NCBI GenBank assembly: GCA_028015205.1
Contig: CM051517.1
Span: 46,759,135 to 46,823,134, forward strand
Direction of reading: 5' to 3'
Source of the DNA: Mytilisepta virgata
Taxonomy: Eukaryota > Mollusca > Bivalvia > Mytilida > Mytilidae
Length of the DNA: 64,000 nucleotides
A model generated the notes under the pieces. It was given only the letters and a program-made list of their open reading frames with translations, was not told the DNA's origin and searched no databases. Each line of letters starts with the position of its first letter. Position 1 is the stretch's first letter. Position numbers and translations under genes: made by a program. Shown piece after piece: positions 11,862-23,394 of the stretch.

Positions 11862-12639
11862 TAGAGGCTCACCTGAGCTTGTATCGCGCTTACCACCTGG
11901 CTTCTATTAGCCCATTTGAAAATATAATGTCTGTTGTATCGACATGGCTGTTCAAGAAATGCAAAATGTCAAAGAGACCTTGACATTTGACCTTTGACCT
12001 AAAATGAAATGGGTCATTTTGCATCTGTTCTACCATATAAGATCCCTGCAAATTTGCCCATAAGCTTCTAAGCGCAGCATGATGTCGATAGATAGATAAT
12101 GAATTAAAGTAAACGTGGACACAGTCATTATTATGCTTTTCCCAATAAATTGTTGGATAATATAATATACATTACAAAAAAATATTAAAACTACCATAAT
12201 AAAAATACCAGGGGTCCTTCCATATATCAATCCTACCAAGTTTTGTTACAATCTGCCAAATGGTTTCTGACTAGAAGATCAAAATGTTAAAAGTTTTGTT
12301 TGTTTGTTTAGTTGTGGTTTTACGCCGTTTTCAGCACATTTGGCTATTTCCCGGCAGCCAGTTTATATTGGTGGAGGAAGACGGAGTACCCGGAGAGAAC
12401 CACCGAACTTCGGTAGGAAAATTGGCAATCCCTGTCAATTTAGATCGGAGTCGAACACATCCCGCCACAGGTGGGATTTGAACTTGCAACCCCAGTGTTG
12501 ACAGGCTAGTGATTATTAGTAGTTATGACGAACTACCTAGGCCACTCGGCCACCGAGGCCCCAAATATTAAAAGGTTATTGACGACGGACGCAAATTATG
12601 ACATAACCTCACTTGACCTATAGGCTAGGTGAGCTAGAA
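11862..12639. mobile_element. Non-autonomous element with inverted ends, 'GCTCACCTGAGC' type
   Basis: The left end 'ctagaggctcacctgagctt' (11862) faces the right end 'ctataggctaggtgagctag' (to about 12638), which is its imperfect reverse complement. Internal features such as 'gaccttgacatttgaccttt' and, at the right, 'gacgacggacgc' are of kinds common in mollusc elements of this class. A complete SINE is inserted at 12288-12562. No transposase is seen. Confidence 0.6.
12288..12562 (-). mobile_element. tRNA-derived SINE, copy 1
   Basis: In reverse complement it begins with a tRNA-like head: an A-box-like 'ggccgagtggcctaggtagt' and a B-box-like 'gttcaaatcccacc'. There is a long variable-arm-like segment between them, as in leucine or serine tRNAs. 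The body ('ccgaagttcggtggttctct', 'cctccaccaatataaact') and tail ('cgtaaaaccacaactaaaca' then 'aacaaacaaa') match the copies at 15267, 46270 and 57781. It is nested in the element at 11862-12639. Confidence 0.85.
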
Positions 12640-12759
12640 ATGGCATATACACAAGTCTATAGACAGTTAAATGAAAGACTGAAGTGGAGTTAAACTAATA
12701 ATGAACCACAATATATAAGTAGTTTGTCTTAAATATGTATTAACAAAAATAAAATGTAT

Positions 12760-13090
12760 CATATGTAAAGTCATAAATACCAAAGGGATATTCGACGGAG
12801 GGGGAAATCGAAACAACTGACAAACTCCGGAGAACAACGAAGACAAGACCAAAACAATACATGCACTACAAAAAGGATGACTCCAACTTAGGAGCAACAT
12901 ATCCCTGTCTGAGCAACTTTTTTGTCAGGAGCCGGGCTCTGTCTAGAAAGTCAATGGATATGTCACAACCTATGGAATAATGTATGAATTGTTAAATATA
13001 TACTCCATGTTCTGGAATGTTGCGCTCAAATATGAGAAGTTGAGGATTGGAAAATCAAAGTCATCCCGTTGTCATACTAAGTTCTGATTT
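12760..13090 (-). mobile_element. Broken retroelement relic (reverse transcriptase C-terminus and tail)
   Basis: This is a clear copy of 7925-8470: 'aaataccaaagggatattcg', 'acaactgacaaactccgg', then 'cttaggagcaac.tatccctg' and 'ggaaaatcaaagtcatcccg'. About 240 bases present in the 8-kb copy are deleted after 'acatgcactac', and small indels break the reading frame. It is a dead copy. Confidence 0.75.
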
Positions 13091-13224
13091 CTTGAAACAT
13101 ATAAGTTCCTTTTTTCTATTAAAAATGTAATCTTAGTGTGTTAATCCTGATACATAGCTAATCATATCAGTTTTAAACTCAAAGTTTGATTATCTCCACC
13201 TGAAACCACTAGATGGCTCCTTTT

Positions 13225-13845
13225 TAGCTCACCTGGCCTATCATCACTTTTAGTCCGTCGTCCTTCCATCTCCTCTGCAACAAGTTGGCCAAATTGAACC
13301 AAAATTTGCAAGAATGGTATATGGAAGGGTGTCTATAAATCTTCCTCAATTTATTCCGATCGGATGAAAACATGGCCACCGGAGGCAATTCTTGATTCTA
13401 ATTGGTCAAATTTTCAAATTTCTTCTCTAAAACAGCAATACCAACTCTATTCAAACTTTATAGGAAAGATGATTCGGATACCCTGTACAAAGATTCCTTA
13501 TTTGCTGTTGATACGGTGGCATATAGGTTTGCATTGCAGCCTATGGGAAATCACAATTCCATCATTTCCTCTGAAACCACTGGACCAAATTAAACCATTT
13601 AACCAAACTTTGCAGGAATGGTGTATGGAAGGGTGTCTATAAAACTCCACATTTTATTCTAATCGGATGATAAACATGCCCCCCCCCCCCCCCCCCCCCG
13701 GGGTAAATTCTTGGTTTTGATTGGTCAAATTTTCAATTTTCATCTCCTCTAAAACTACTATGCCACATCTTTATAAACTTTATAGGAATGCTGAATGGGA
13801 GACCTTCTACAAATATTCCTCATTTGGTATTGGTCAAGTGGCATA
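13225..13845 (+). repeat. Tandem-repeat element, 'GCTCACCTGGCC' leader
   Basis: It begins 'ttttagctcacctggcctat' and 'tttagtccgtcgtcc', followed by about three units of near 190-200 bp. Each has 'accaaactttgcaggaatgg', 'tatggaagggtgtctataaa', 'tcggatgaaaacatggccac' and 'ggcaattcttgattctaatt' or close variants. A run of about 22 C replaces part of the second unit at 13679-13699. The family is the one at 3.34-3.72 kb. Confidence 0.75.
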
Positions 13846-14590
13846 TAAATTCAAATTCAACAAATTTATTTATTGAAATAGAGTCCAACAGTGGACTATC
13901 ATCAATACATAACAAGAAGCAAACAATAACAATACATATACAATGAAAAGATGTAACATGTACACATGTAGTAATACACAGCTGAGGAATCAGAATAAAA
14001 TTGGATTATTCCCCTTTGTATATTTATTCTTCAAACATTTTATATATTCCAAATATGCCAATTTAACAAATATCAATAACTTTCCTTCACAAAATAAATC
14101 TGATTTTTGTTTCAGTGGAAATATATAATAAACAGGTTAACATTATCGTTGACTTTCCCTCAAATATTGGTTCAATTTGTACATATTATATATTCCAGAT
14201 ATATTGATTTTACAAATATCAATATCATTACTACATAAAATAAATCTAAATTTTTCTAGGTCTGATAGAGTAGAAAAAGATGGTACAACTTCAATAATAT
14301 TATTAAAAAGATCTTGTCGATAACTATTCAGTGCAGTACATGACATAAGAAAATGAAATTCATCCTCTACTTCTAAATTGCAAATTTAACAAGTTCTTTG
14401 CTCAGTTGAAATGTTACTGTACCTCCCTCTTTCAATTTCTAGCATTTAATTACTGATGTGGAGTTTAATATATAGTACAATTTGTTTATCTACATCGGTA
14501 TATAAGTAATTTTCTCTCTGAAAGTGTACCTTAAGTTTATTGTAAGTTCTCAGTTTATTTCCATTACCGTTAACAGGTCTATTATCACCA
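13840..14590 (-). pseudogene. LINE-type reverse transcriptase C-terminus, dead copy with duplicated 3' end
   Basis: On the minus strand from 14580 to 14146, a single frame gives GNKLRTYNKLKVHFQRENYL, then LEIERGRYSNISTEQRTC and ICNLEVEDEFHFLMSCTALN. The 'LxIExGRYxxI...RxCxxC...VEDExHFLxxC' pattern is the usual zinc-knuckle end of many invertebrate non-LTR reverse transcriptases. Two stop codons interrupt it, one after LHISN and one between the two cysteines of RTC.IC. The last roughly 90 bp of the frame, DLEKFRFILCSNDIDICKIN, recur diverged at 14031-14110 (KQKSDLFCEGKLLIFVKL), so the 3' end is duplicated. No catalytic domain remains. Clade unknown. Confidence 0.8.
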
Positions 14591-15266
14591 CTATTGCTTT
14601 GGTGTTCAATATTTCAGGCCTTGAGCATAACTGAATAGTCATAAATTGACAAAATGTGCATATCTTGTTCATCAAAAGTGGTATCAAAGAATTTATTTTG
14701 GTAAATCATTTGAATATATATGAACCTAACATCCGGTAGTGTAAACCTCTTCAACGATATTTTACAAACTCCTTTTTTTTTCACTAAAGTAAGAATTTTG
14801 ATAAAATTCGTAAGTACAGTAAAACAAAACAAATAAAAAAAAAAACAAAAAACAAAATAAATAAAACATTCAGGTAATACATGTACCATGCTTTTCAGAT
14901 GTGTAAGCATATCCTACTCTGAATCTATTCCATTATACGTGAAAATTTCCCTTGAAGAGTCTGTATGAAATCCAACAGTAAGTAGAGAGGTACATGTAGT
15001 CCTATGTTTAAAGATTTTGACGATAGACCTAACAAAATGTAAAAATAATTTTCTAACGTAAAGAAAAGTATTTTTATATATCGCAGACACGTGAATAACA
15101 ATTCAGATGTAACAACAGATACATGTATACATCTCTGGTTACATTTAAATTAGTATGCTAAGTGAAATGTTAGTAGATGTTTGGATCAAAGATGATATTA
15201 CTTTAGAATCCATGCATATATATATTTACTAATAGAGCAGCTAATGGATGTCTTGATAGCTTACCC
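14591..15266. other. Non-coding stretch
   Basis: At 14620-14710 it shares short text with 1855-1935 (see the stretch at 826-3330). Otherwise AT-rich with poly-A/T runs near 14825-14870, and no gene. Confidence 0.4.
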
Positions 15267-15530
15267 CTGGGGGCCGAGTGGTCTAGGTAGTTCGTCATGA
15301 ATACTAATGATCACTAGCCTGTCAACACTAAGGTTGTGACTTCGAATCTCACCTGTGGCAGGATGTGTTCGACTCCGATCTAAATTCACAAGGAGTGCCA
15401 ATTTTCCTACCGAAGGTTGGTGGTTCTCTTCGGGTACTCCGGCTTCCTCCACCAATAAAAACTGACCGCCGCGAAATAGCCAAATGTACTGAAAACGCCG
15501 TAAAATCCCAACTAAACAAACAAACACTTT
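15267..15530 (+). mobile_element. tRNA-derived SINE, copy 2, abutting a GPCR stop codon
   Basis: Head 'gggggccgagtggtctaggt' (A box), 'gacttcgaatctcacctgtg' (B box), body 'ttcctaccgaaggttggtgg', tail 'cgtaaaatcccaactaaaca' and 'aacaaacaaacac'. It lies on the plus strand, so it is antisense to the receptor gene. Its tail ends only about five bases from that gene's stop codon (15532-15534). It therefore occupies the start of the 3' UTR, and may have set the present C-terminus. Confidence 0.85.
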
Positions 15531-15531
15531 T

Positions 15532-16512
15532 TTATGTCATTGATTGTTGAGTTTGGTTTTGAGAGTTCGTCGGATAAACAGTGTTTGTCTTTTTGCATTT
15601 GCATAACATGTCTTTCAATCCTCGTTTAAAGTCTTTGATACAGAAAACATAAACAAATGGATCGAACAATGGATTTAGAAATACCAACAAATTGGAAACG
15701 GCAACCCACCTATCGATGGTCCTAGTGTATCCGGTATACAACGAGATAGCGACTACAATTGATCTTGGAATGTATGCTATGATCGTCAGGATGATGATAA
15801 TGCCCAGGATGACAACAGATCTCAGCATTGCTGATTTTGCTGCATTGTTGTTTGATGTTGTTGGTTTCTTGAGAAATTTTCTGATGATCCGTACTATTAC
15901 AACTAAATAAACCAAAATCACCGAAGTACAAAGCAAAGTAAATGGCGTTAGTCTAAATAAAATATGTTCGATTTCAATCCTTCCACCGCACGTTTGTGTT
16001 TTGTTTGAGTCGCCCAAAACATAATAATGATTTTTATCTGTTGTTACTTTCCAAATAAATGGTAGGACTCCATATAAATGAATACCAAAAAAGAAAATTG
16101 TTACACTTCTGTCGGAAGACAATTTCGTAAGAAATGTTTTCTTGTGGACAAATGTAGCATTTAGGCGTTCAAGACAAATAAATAAATTTTGCAAGAGAGA
16201 AAACATAAAAGTTCCTGAGGCGATATCCCTTGTAAAATCACACAGATAAATGATCGTATTTGAACTTAAATTGTCCATGGATTTCAACAAAAATATGATA
16301 AATCCTTCTACAAGGGTTCCAATGTCGCTTATACTTAAACACAATACTAGTTTCTTAAATCTAGAATCATGTAGTTTCTTCGTCTTCAACAAAATTGCGA
16401 CAGACACAATGTGTACAAACAAACAAATTGTAAACATAAAAAGAAAGATAACGTCGTTTGTATCCATGCTCATCTCCAGTAAGTCAAAATTGTTTGCCAA
16501 AGAAATGTTCAT
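15532..16512 (-). CDS. Class A (rhodopsin-like) orphan GPCR, paralogue A
   Basis: A seven-transmembrane receptor of about 326 residues in the plasma membrane, predicted to couple to G proteins; ligand unknown. Met at 16512 is chosen because the open frame upstream begins only with GTG. N-terminus with NIS glycosylation site; TM1 near 21-43, TM2 53-77 (with Asp63 of LSISD), Cys91 before TM3 pairing with Cys175 in ECL2, TM3 93-115 ending in ERLNATF (115-121) instead of DRY, TM4 136-156, TM5 186-211, TM6 229-253 with AYIP (246-249) in place of CWxP, TM7 with NPLFDPFVY (280-288), then a basic, Cys-containing tail. No intron is seen. It is clearly related to the gene at 59825-60766 (shared CDFT..ASGTFMFSL and ERLNATF). 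Lineage-specific expansion is likely. A SINE lies directly after the stop. Confidence 0.85.
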   Translation of the reverse strand: MNISLANNFDLLEMSMDTNDVIFLFMFTICLFVHIVSVAILLKTKKLHDSRFKKLVLCLSISDIGTLVEGFIIFLLKSMDNLSSNTIIYLCDFTRDIASGTFMFSLLQNLFICLERLNATFVHKKTFLTKLSSDRSVTIFFFGIHLYGVLPFIWKVTTDKNHYYVLGDSNKTQTCGGRIEIEHILFRLTPFTLLCTSVILVYLVVIVRIIRKFLKKPTTSNNNAAKSAMLRSVVILGIIIILTIIAYIPRSIVVAISLYTGYTRTIDRWVAVSNLLVFLNPLFDPFVYVFCIKDFKRGLKDMLCKCKKTNTVYPTNSQNQTQQSMT

Positions 16513-18700
16513 TATGGCTTTGGTAGATACTAAATTACTCACTACATATACATATTTAAACCGTAAAAGTATTAATTATTGCCTGAGTTGTATAATTAAA
16601 CACATAAAAATAATTAAGTTAAAGGCAACTGGCTTAATTGAATGTCGTTCTTAGATCTTTATGCATTATGTGTACGTGATATAATAGCAAAAGGTGACAA
16701 CAAGCTAATACATTATTCCTGAATGCTGAACCATTTCTCGCAACATTTGTAAATTAGTACACGATTCTCGCGCATTCAGCAATGAGCAACGAATTATTTA
16801 GTTGTCTAATCACGGAGCCCATATACTAATCAGTAATGAAATAACAGTGTTGTGTTAATGTTCAGAGGTCTTTATATATACCGATGTAGACTTATTACTG
16901 GCTCTTTAAAAGCTTTAACATTTGTTCATGAAAATAAAGAACATCTATGCTTATTTACTATCAATTTGATATGTGTACATAGTACGCTGTTTGAACCTCA
17001 ATAATAGTGTTGCTCCTTCGTGGGTCCCATAATTATAAGTAGTAATCCACAGCCGAGTTAGATTCAGAACGGGCTGCTGTTTTCATTGAAAAATCATCAG
17101 AATGTGTGCAGAATTCTTTCAATTTTTTATCGTTCTTTCAACTTTCCTGCTGAGAACAGGGTAAGGGGGTAAATTTGTCCCAGTTCACGAGAAAGATTTC
17201 TTTCATTCTCGACTTTTTTTTTGTAATTTTGTCACTCAAAATAAAATTGTATGTTTTGACAATTGTATTTGGGATGTAACCCCATGTGCCATTGTTTTTT
17301 TTTTTAAGATGTGAGTGTATAAATAAAACTTATTTTGTGCCTAATAAAAAAGCTAGTTCCCGGTAAATTCTTGAAAACCCTTGCCTCCCCTATTGCCTAG
17401 ATAGCATGATATCCAAAATGATTGTTTAGCCAATACTTTTAACAGAGCTAATTTTGAAAAGAGAAATTGTTGTAAACTCCTTGTTATTTTTGGCTTTTTA
17501 GAGACAACACCTGACCGTACAAAACCTGCGAGATATTGCCGTCAAAGGAGGAAATATGTTAAGTAAAATTTTAATTATAAAAATGAGCGCAGAGAAAATC
17601 CCATTGTAATGATAAATTAGAAGTATGTTATTAGAAAAGTTGATTTTGACATATTTGTTACGTTTGGAGCACATATTTTTTAACATTTCATTGGAATTCT
17701 TGTGCGAAGAAAATTTTGTGATATATATGTAAGAACATAATTCCCGCGGCTCATAATACATAAAAATAAAAATAGAAAAGGAAAAGTAGTGTGATGAAAA
17801 GTTAATTCTATAGAGTAAATTCCAGAGAGACTAAATCAAATCTTCTTGTGTATTCATAAATACTTGAAATAACATTATTCATGTAAAATCACAACATTAT
17901 TCATGAAAAAACAATTAAGACTTTGGGATACAAATGTAGGTCAGATTCAGATTTATTAACCCTTAAAAATATATATTAATAAAACGTATCACAAAATACC
18001 GAAATAAATTTATTAAACGTCCAAAGGCTCGGGGAATAATTATATTTTCTGACGTTCATAAATCCTGATACCGACGTATTTCAAAGTCAGGACATTGGAT
18101 TCTTAACTTTTCCCTCTATTTGATTCCTTGTAAAATGCGAAGCTTAATTTTTACAAAAAGGAAAGAAACTAGAGAATGGGTCATTAAGTCACATGATGCT
18201 CCGTCCACATCAACATAGAATTGTCATATATTATTCTGAGCGGAAATAATTTTGAGAATTACTTCAAATAAATTAAACGACAGTGAGATATTATATCCTG
18301 CTTATATAAGTATTCTCAAATAATCTACCAAATCAGAGGATTTTAGTGGAAAAGTATCAATGATAAACTGCCGATTCATTTATTTTCGTGGAGTGAGAAA
18401 AAAATTGCTGTTTAAAAATATTTAATTAGATGCTTTCATCATTTGCTCATATTCAAGCAGCCGAATAAATGTATTTCACCGAGAATCCAAAATCTTTGGT
18501 CTCACATGAAATCAGCAAAATTGGCATCACATGAATAATGAATTGACAGAAATAAATTCAGTTTCAGAGATTTTAACTGAGAGATTTAATGGAGACACTA
18601 AAGTTTAGTGACTGAAATGCATACTGATCTATGTTTAAGTTTACAAAATTAATACAGATGTGAAATATCATTGATAATCACCTTAAGTGAAAAAATACAC
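16513..18700. other. Upstream region of GPCR A and intergenic sequence
   Basis: No further coding sequence is recognised. A 'tttaaa' word and AT-rich DNA lie just upstream of the receptor start, but no firm promoter can be named. Confidence 0.4.
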
Positions 18701-18714
18701 ATAAGTTCAAATAT

Positions 18715-19045
18715 TTAACCAAAGACCCCAAGCACAAAATGTAGGTCATGGCGACTCAAATTTTTCCGACTTGTTCTTTAATAGATGTCAGAAGTAGTGT
18801 TATATCATTGGTATATCTCACTAGGTTTCTGCCAAAGGGACTAAGACGCTAAACTTAAATCGAGTCACTCAAGCATGAAATGTAGGTCACAGTTATCCAC
18901 ATTGTTGGAGAAATGCATTATATAATGTAAGAGGTGGTAAAGTATCATTCGTAATACACCGTGTATTCCTAAGATATGAAATTAAGTGCAAAACTTCATC
19001 AGAGTCAATCATGCATTAAATGTAAGTCATATTAACCAAACCGAA
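18715..19045 (-). repeat. Diverged tandem repeat related to 62.3-63.0 kb
   Basis: Units of about 140-150 bp carry 'gagtcactcaagcatgaaat' and 'gtaggtca' (18867-18890) and variants at 18727 and 19005. In reverse complement these match 'atgacctacattttatgctt' then 'gagtgactctgg' at 62873-62902. It is an older, inverted copy of that element. The 71-codon frame at 18986-19201 partly overlaps it and is not taken as a gene. Confidence 0.55.
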
Positions 19046-20985
19046 CCGACGTACGTCGCTTTCTGGGCTTATAAAGCTCAAAACTGGGTTCAATATGTTT
19101 TCATTAGAATATCGATAGTATGTTCAAAAACTCTACATATATCTTGCCAGCTAGAAATTCTTGCATGTCAAAAACATCAACCTTCAAGTATTAAACTGTA
19201 GCATCAGTTTTCGGAAATATAATCAAGGTAGAATAATTTGATAATAAAAGAATATTAAAAATGAATAACATTAAATTTGAATACATATAATATTTAATAA
19301 TATGCATGTATACATGAACAATCTCATATCTCAAAAAACGTATCACAATTACTGAAATGATGTTAATACCTGATCTATTATTACTAGATATTTTTAAAAA
19401 TTAAGTTAAAAATGGATACAAAATAGTTTATACTGCTCATATGTTTTATAGCTAAATAAACCTACATATATGATTATAACAAATATTTAAATTGACAAAG
19501 GTGAATATATGGAATAATAAAATATGATATACGACATTAAATAATTCTGTTAGAGAAAAACGTTATCCAAAAATCATAAAAACTTCACCATATATATATA
19601 AAAATAAAAACCACTCTCTGATACTAGTTCAGATGATAATATACACGTACAATTTCCCCTTAAGACCAAAAAGACCAAACTTTGAAGCTTTTCTTTCTTT
19701 TACCGTTTTTTTTTAACCAAGCAGACTCGTTTGAATTCTCGAAATTCATTAGACTATGTATCTTTATGTTGGTTAATTTATTTTTTGAAACATATCTTTA
19801 ATTATAAATTATCATAATATTGAAAGTAGAAAAATAGACCCTTAATTTTTTTATTCAGTTTATTTGTTTCAAAATCATGTATTATTAACAGAGGTCTATA
19901 CCCAAATATGTGGAAACCTGAAACAATGGACGAAAATGTTGTAGAGTAGATTCAGCTTGACTTTAGACTTTAGTGCCAAAACCATCTTAATACAGACCTA
20001 GGAGAGATATTTCATAATTAAAAAAAAACTCAGAAAAACAGTTTTCAAGTATCAATTCAGACCAGTATCGAAATACTTGCAAACTGGCCAAAGAAGCAAA
20101 CACAGTTTGCTACATTATGTCTTGTTAATTGTCATATAACAATGGCAAAATGATAGCCTAAAATAAAAATATCTTATCAAAAATTCAAATTGTTAAATAT
20201 ATATATATATATATTTATATGTACATAAATATTTAAATGATTTTTTTGTTGGATTGTAACTAAATCGTTCACATCAACAACTGTGCAGAAATGTTCACTT
20301 GTTGAACATGTTCAGTTTAGAACTTTCTTTAGTGGGGTATCATGGACGTGTCAAAGTAGCTTGCATGTGAAGACTTGAACAGCACTTTTGACTTGCTCTA
20401 AAAATGGGGTTTTCTGTTATATCAAGGCATTCAGAAAAATATATGTGTTGGGATCATACAAAGGACAATAACGACTACATGTTCGAAGAATTCAATATGA
20501 TCTGTAGCGAGGGTGACACAAAATCGAACTTTTTTCACAGATAAATTTAATCAACCTATCAACTAAAAATATGATTGTCACAAATTTTCAGAGCTACAAT
20601 GTGACGTGTAAAGATTGTTACACAACATGTACCTTATGACTATAAACAAATCGTTCTTGCTAGGACAAATAATTTTTTTAATTATTGTTACTATTATTAT
20701 TACTAATATTGTCTGTATTGACTTACAATTTATAAATATATTTATAATTAGTACTTCATTTTTTTTTATATAAAGGTTGCGGTTGTTCATGGACAATGCC
20801 GTTTCAGTGATAAATTATTGATTTGGACGAGCCATAAATAACTAAATAGCTAAAACTTCATGGAAATAAAAAATCAGAGGCTCCATGCAGCCTGTGTTGG
20901 TGTATCGTAAAAATCGCAAGTTCCGTGAAAAATGCAAGCACGCATTACCTGGATTTTAGGTGACAACAAATGACAAAGCACTTCT
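19046..20985. other. Long AT-rich non-coding stretch
   Basis: No gene found. A (TA)n microsatellite lies at about 20195-20215. Otherwise only low-complexity A/T tracts are seen. Confidence 0.45.
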
Positions 20986-22155
20986 ATATAAGATCTGTAA
21001 GGAATTGTTCTACAGTGTCAAGCACATTAGGTAAGATATGTAAATAATTCTCCCAGTGTCCAATTTTAAAATTGTTAAACAAAGTCCAGCTTTGGCAGCT
21101 AGTTTGGATTCCGATCAGTACGAAAACATAACTTTTGTAGCAGACATTTATCCAAAGATTTTTATGCATCAAAAACATTTCAATTTGCTTAGTATTTTCT
21201 GACAAGAATATCTTTGTACAAATTTCCCCATAAGGTCCAATGTTAAACTATTTTGAATTTCAGATCGGCATAAAAAACAACTTTTGTAAATGTTCATCCA
21301 ATGCCTGTTTATAAATAAACATATTTCAATTGGGTTGGTAATTACTGGAAAGAAGACTTTTGTAAAAATTATCCATAGAGTTCAATGTTAAACTAAGTAT
21401 GGCTGTGGCCGCCATATTGAATTTCCGATCGGCACAAAAAACATAAGTTTTGTATAGGTTCACCCAGCGCTTGTTGATACATAAAAACATTTCAATTGGC
21501 TTGGTAGTTTCTGACAAGAAGACCTTTGTACAAATTTTCCCATAGGGTTTAATGTTAAACTAAGTCCGGCTGTGTTGACCATTTTGAATTTCAGATCGGC
21601 ATAAAAAAAACATACCTATTGTAGAGGTTCATCCAGTGCTTGTTCCAATCGGCGACAAAACATAAGTTTTGTAGAGTTTCATCCAATGCCTGTTCATACA
21701 TAAAATAATTTCAATTGGCTTGGTAGTTTCTTACATAAGACCTTTGTACAAATTTCCCCAAAGAGTCCAATGTTAAACTAAGTCGGGCCATATTGAATTT
21801 CCGATCGGCACAAAAAACAAAAGTTTTGTATAGGTTCATCCAACGTTTGTTGATAAATACATTTCAATTGGCTTGGTAGTTTCTGACAAGAAGACGTTTG
21901 TTCAAATTTCCCCTTAGAGTCCAATGATAAACTAAGTCCGGCTGTGGCCGCTATCTTGAATTTCTGATAGGCATAAAAAAAACATAACTTTTGTAGACGT
22001 TCATCCAATGCTTTTTCATACATAAAACATTTCAATTGACTCGGTAGTTTCTGTGGGTCCAATGTTAAACTAAGTCCGGCTCTGGCGGTCATCTTAAATT
22101 TCCGATCGGCAAAAAAAAACTTTTCGTAGAGGTTTATCCAAAGATAATTCATGCA
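20986..22155 (-). repeat. Satellite-like tandem array, ~165-bp unit
   Basis: Six to seven diverged units. Each contains 'tttccgatcggcacaaaaaa', 'gtttcatccaatgcctgttc', 'catttcaattggcttggtag', 'ttctgacaagaagacctttg' and 'tccaatgttaaactaagtcc'. The 'gatcggca' word recurs at about 21264, 21427, 21594, 21802 and 22101, so most spacings are near 165 bp with one partial unit inserted near 21645. Short peptides such as MSENTKQIEMFL and MSETTKPIEMFL arise from the repeat and are not genes. Confidence 0.85.
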
Positions 22156-23394
22156 ACAAATCTAAAGCTAAAACTCTCCCCAAATCAATAGCAAAACATT
22201 CAGTTCCCATGTTTGCAAAAGGTTTGGTTTAGCAATCTTTTTTTTGGTTGTTATTATGGTATCTCGGCAAATACAAAATGTAGGAACATGGCTAAAATTG
22301 ACACAAGAAGTAAAAAGATATATCTTATACCCAAGTTTTATTGGGTATTATTCAATTATTTATTATAGTAATAAGAGTTGTTTTGCAGCAATTTAGCCCT
22401 GTAGTAGGGAGACCAGCTCACTCATAAACTGAATAAAGTCCGACTTTATGTCAAGTTTGCGAGTGACTTGGTCGAGTTTTTATACAGATAAATTGCGGAA
22501 GAACTTTTTATTTATTATTCCATAATAACTACATTTTTGGCAAAATAAGAAAGAAATGAGCGGTTTAAAATGGCACTCTTTACTGGCTCACATATTCATC
22601 CATTGAACGTCATTTATCGGAAAATAAAAGATCTCAGACATCACGTTGAGGACCAATCAAAATAAAAAAATACACACAGTATTGAATTATTGAATGATAA
22701 TATTACGTAGGGTCCATGGATACATTGTACATATATAAGAATAACAACAGCCCGAAGTTTGAAGTTTGCATAATTTACCCAACTTCAGTCAAATACATTT
22801 ATTTTTCATTTTCTTGTGTTAATTTCACTCGTGAAATACGTGATAAAGTAAGGAATTACTTAATGCATGTTAAAAATATTATTCTAATATTATTGTACGT
22901 TCTTTTCGTTATGTAATATATCAATAATTGCCTTTTTCGTGGCGGTTTTTCTATTTTTTGTGCATTTAATTGATTTTTAGGTAAAATATGAAGTAAACAT
23001 GTTTTTGAATATGTGGAAGTTTGGTTTTCACAAGTTCGAACCATCTCGACTTTTAGGGCATACATAATTGACACTTGGAATATTCAAAATTGTCGCAAAT
23101 TTTTCATCAAAAGTCTTATGCAGAGTACATGTATGTCCGACATAAGAAGACGTGGATTTTGGCGAGATAAAAAAATCATGCGGTCCTTTCCCTTACCTCA
23201 TACATTCAATTTTCAACAAACATTTTACAAATAATTAACATTTTTTCAAGTCTGAACATAAGTATGGCTCCATTTATCAACCTATAGTATTTAGTGAAAA
23301 ATATATTTGGCGGTATAATCTATAAAAACCTGTCAAATTAGATAAGTTCGGCAAATATATATATATTGATTTTTGTAGCTTTGTTTTTAAAATT
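22156..23394. other. Intergenic region downstream of the helicase gene
   Basis: No gene recognised. On the minus strand this is the 3' side of the ZNFX1 homologue. A possible polyadenylation word ATTAAA lies at 22970-22965 and AATAAA at 22803-22798, but neither is decisive. Confidence 0.35.

Noticed and set aside
16513..16542. Extension of GPCR A to a GTG start at 16542
   Set aside because: Nuclear animal genes rarely start at GTG; the ATG at 16512 still precedes TM1.
20986..22155. CRISPR-like array
   Set aside because: Units are ~165 bp, diverged throughout and without unique spacers; this is a eukaryotic tandem repeat.
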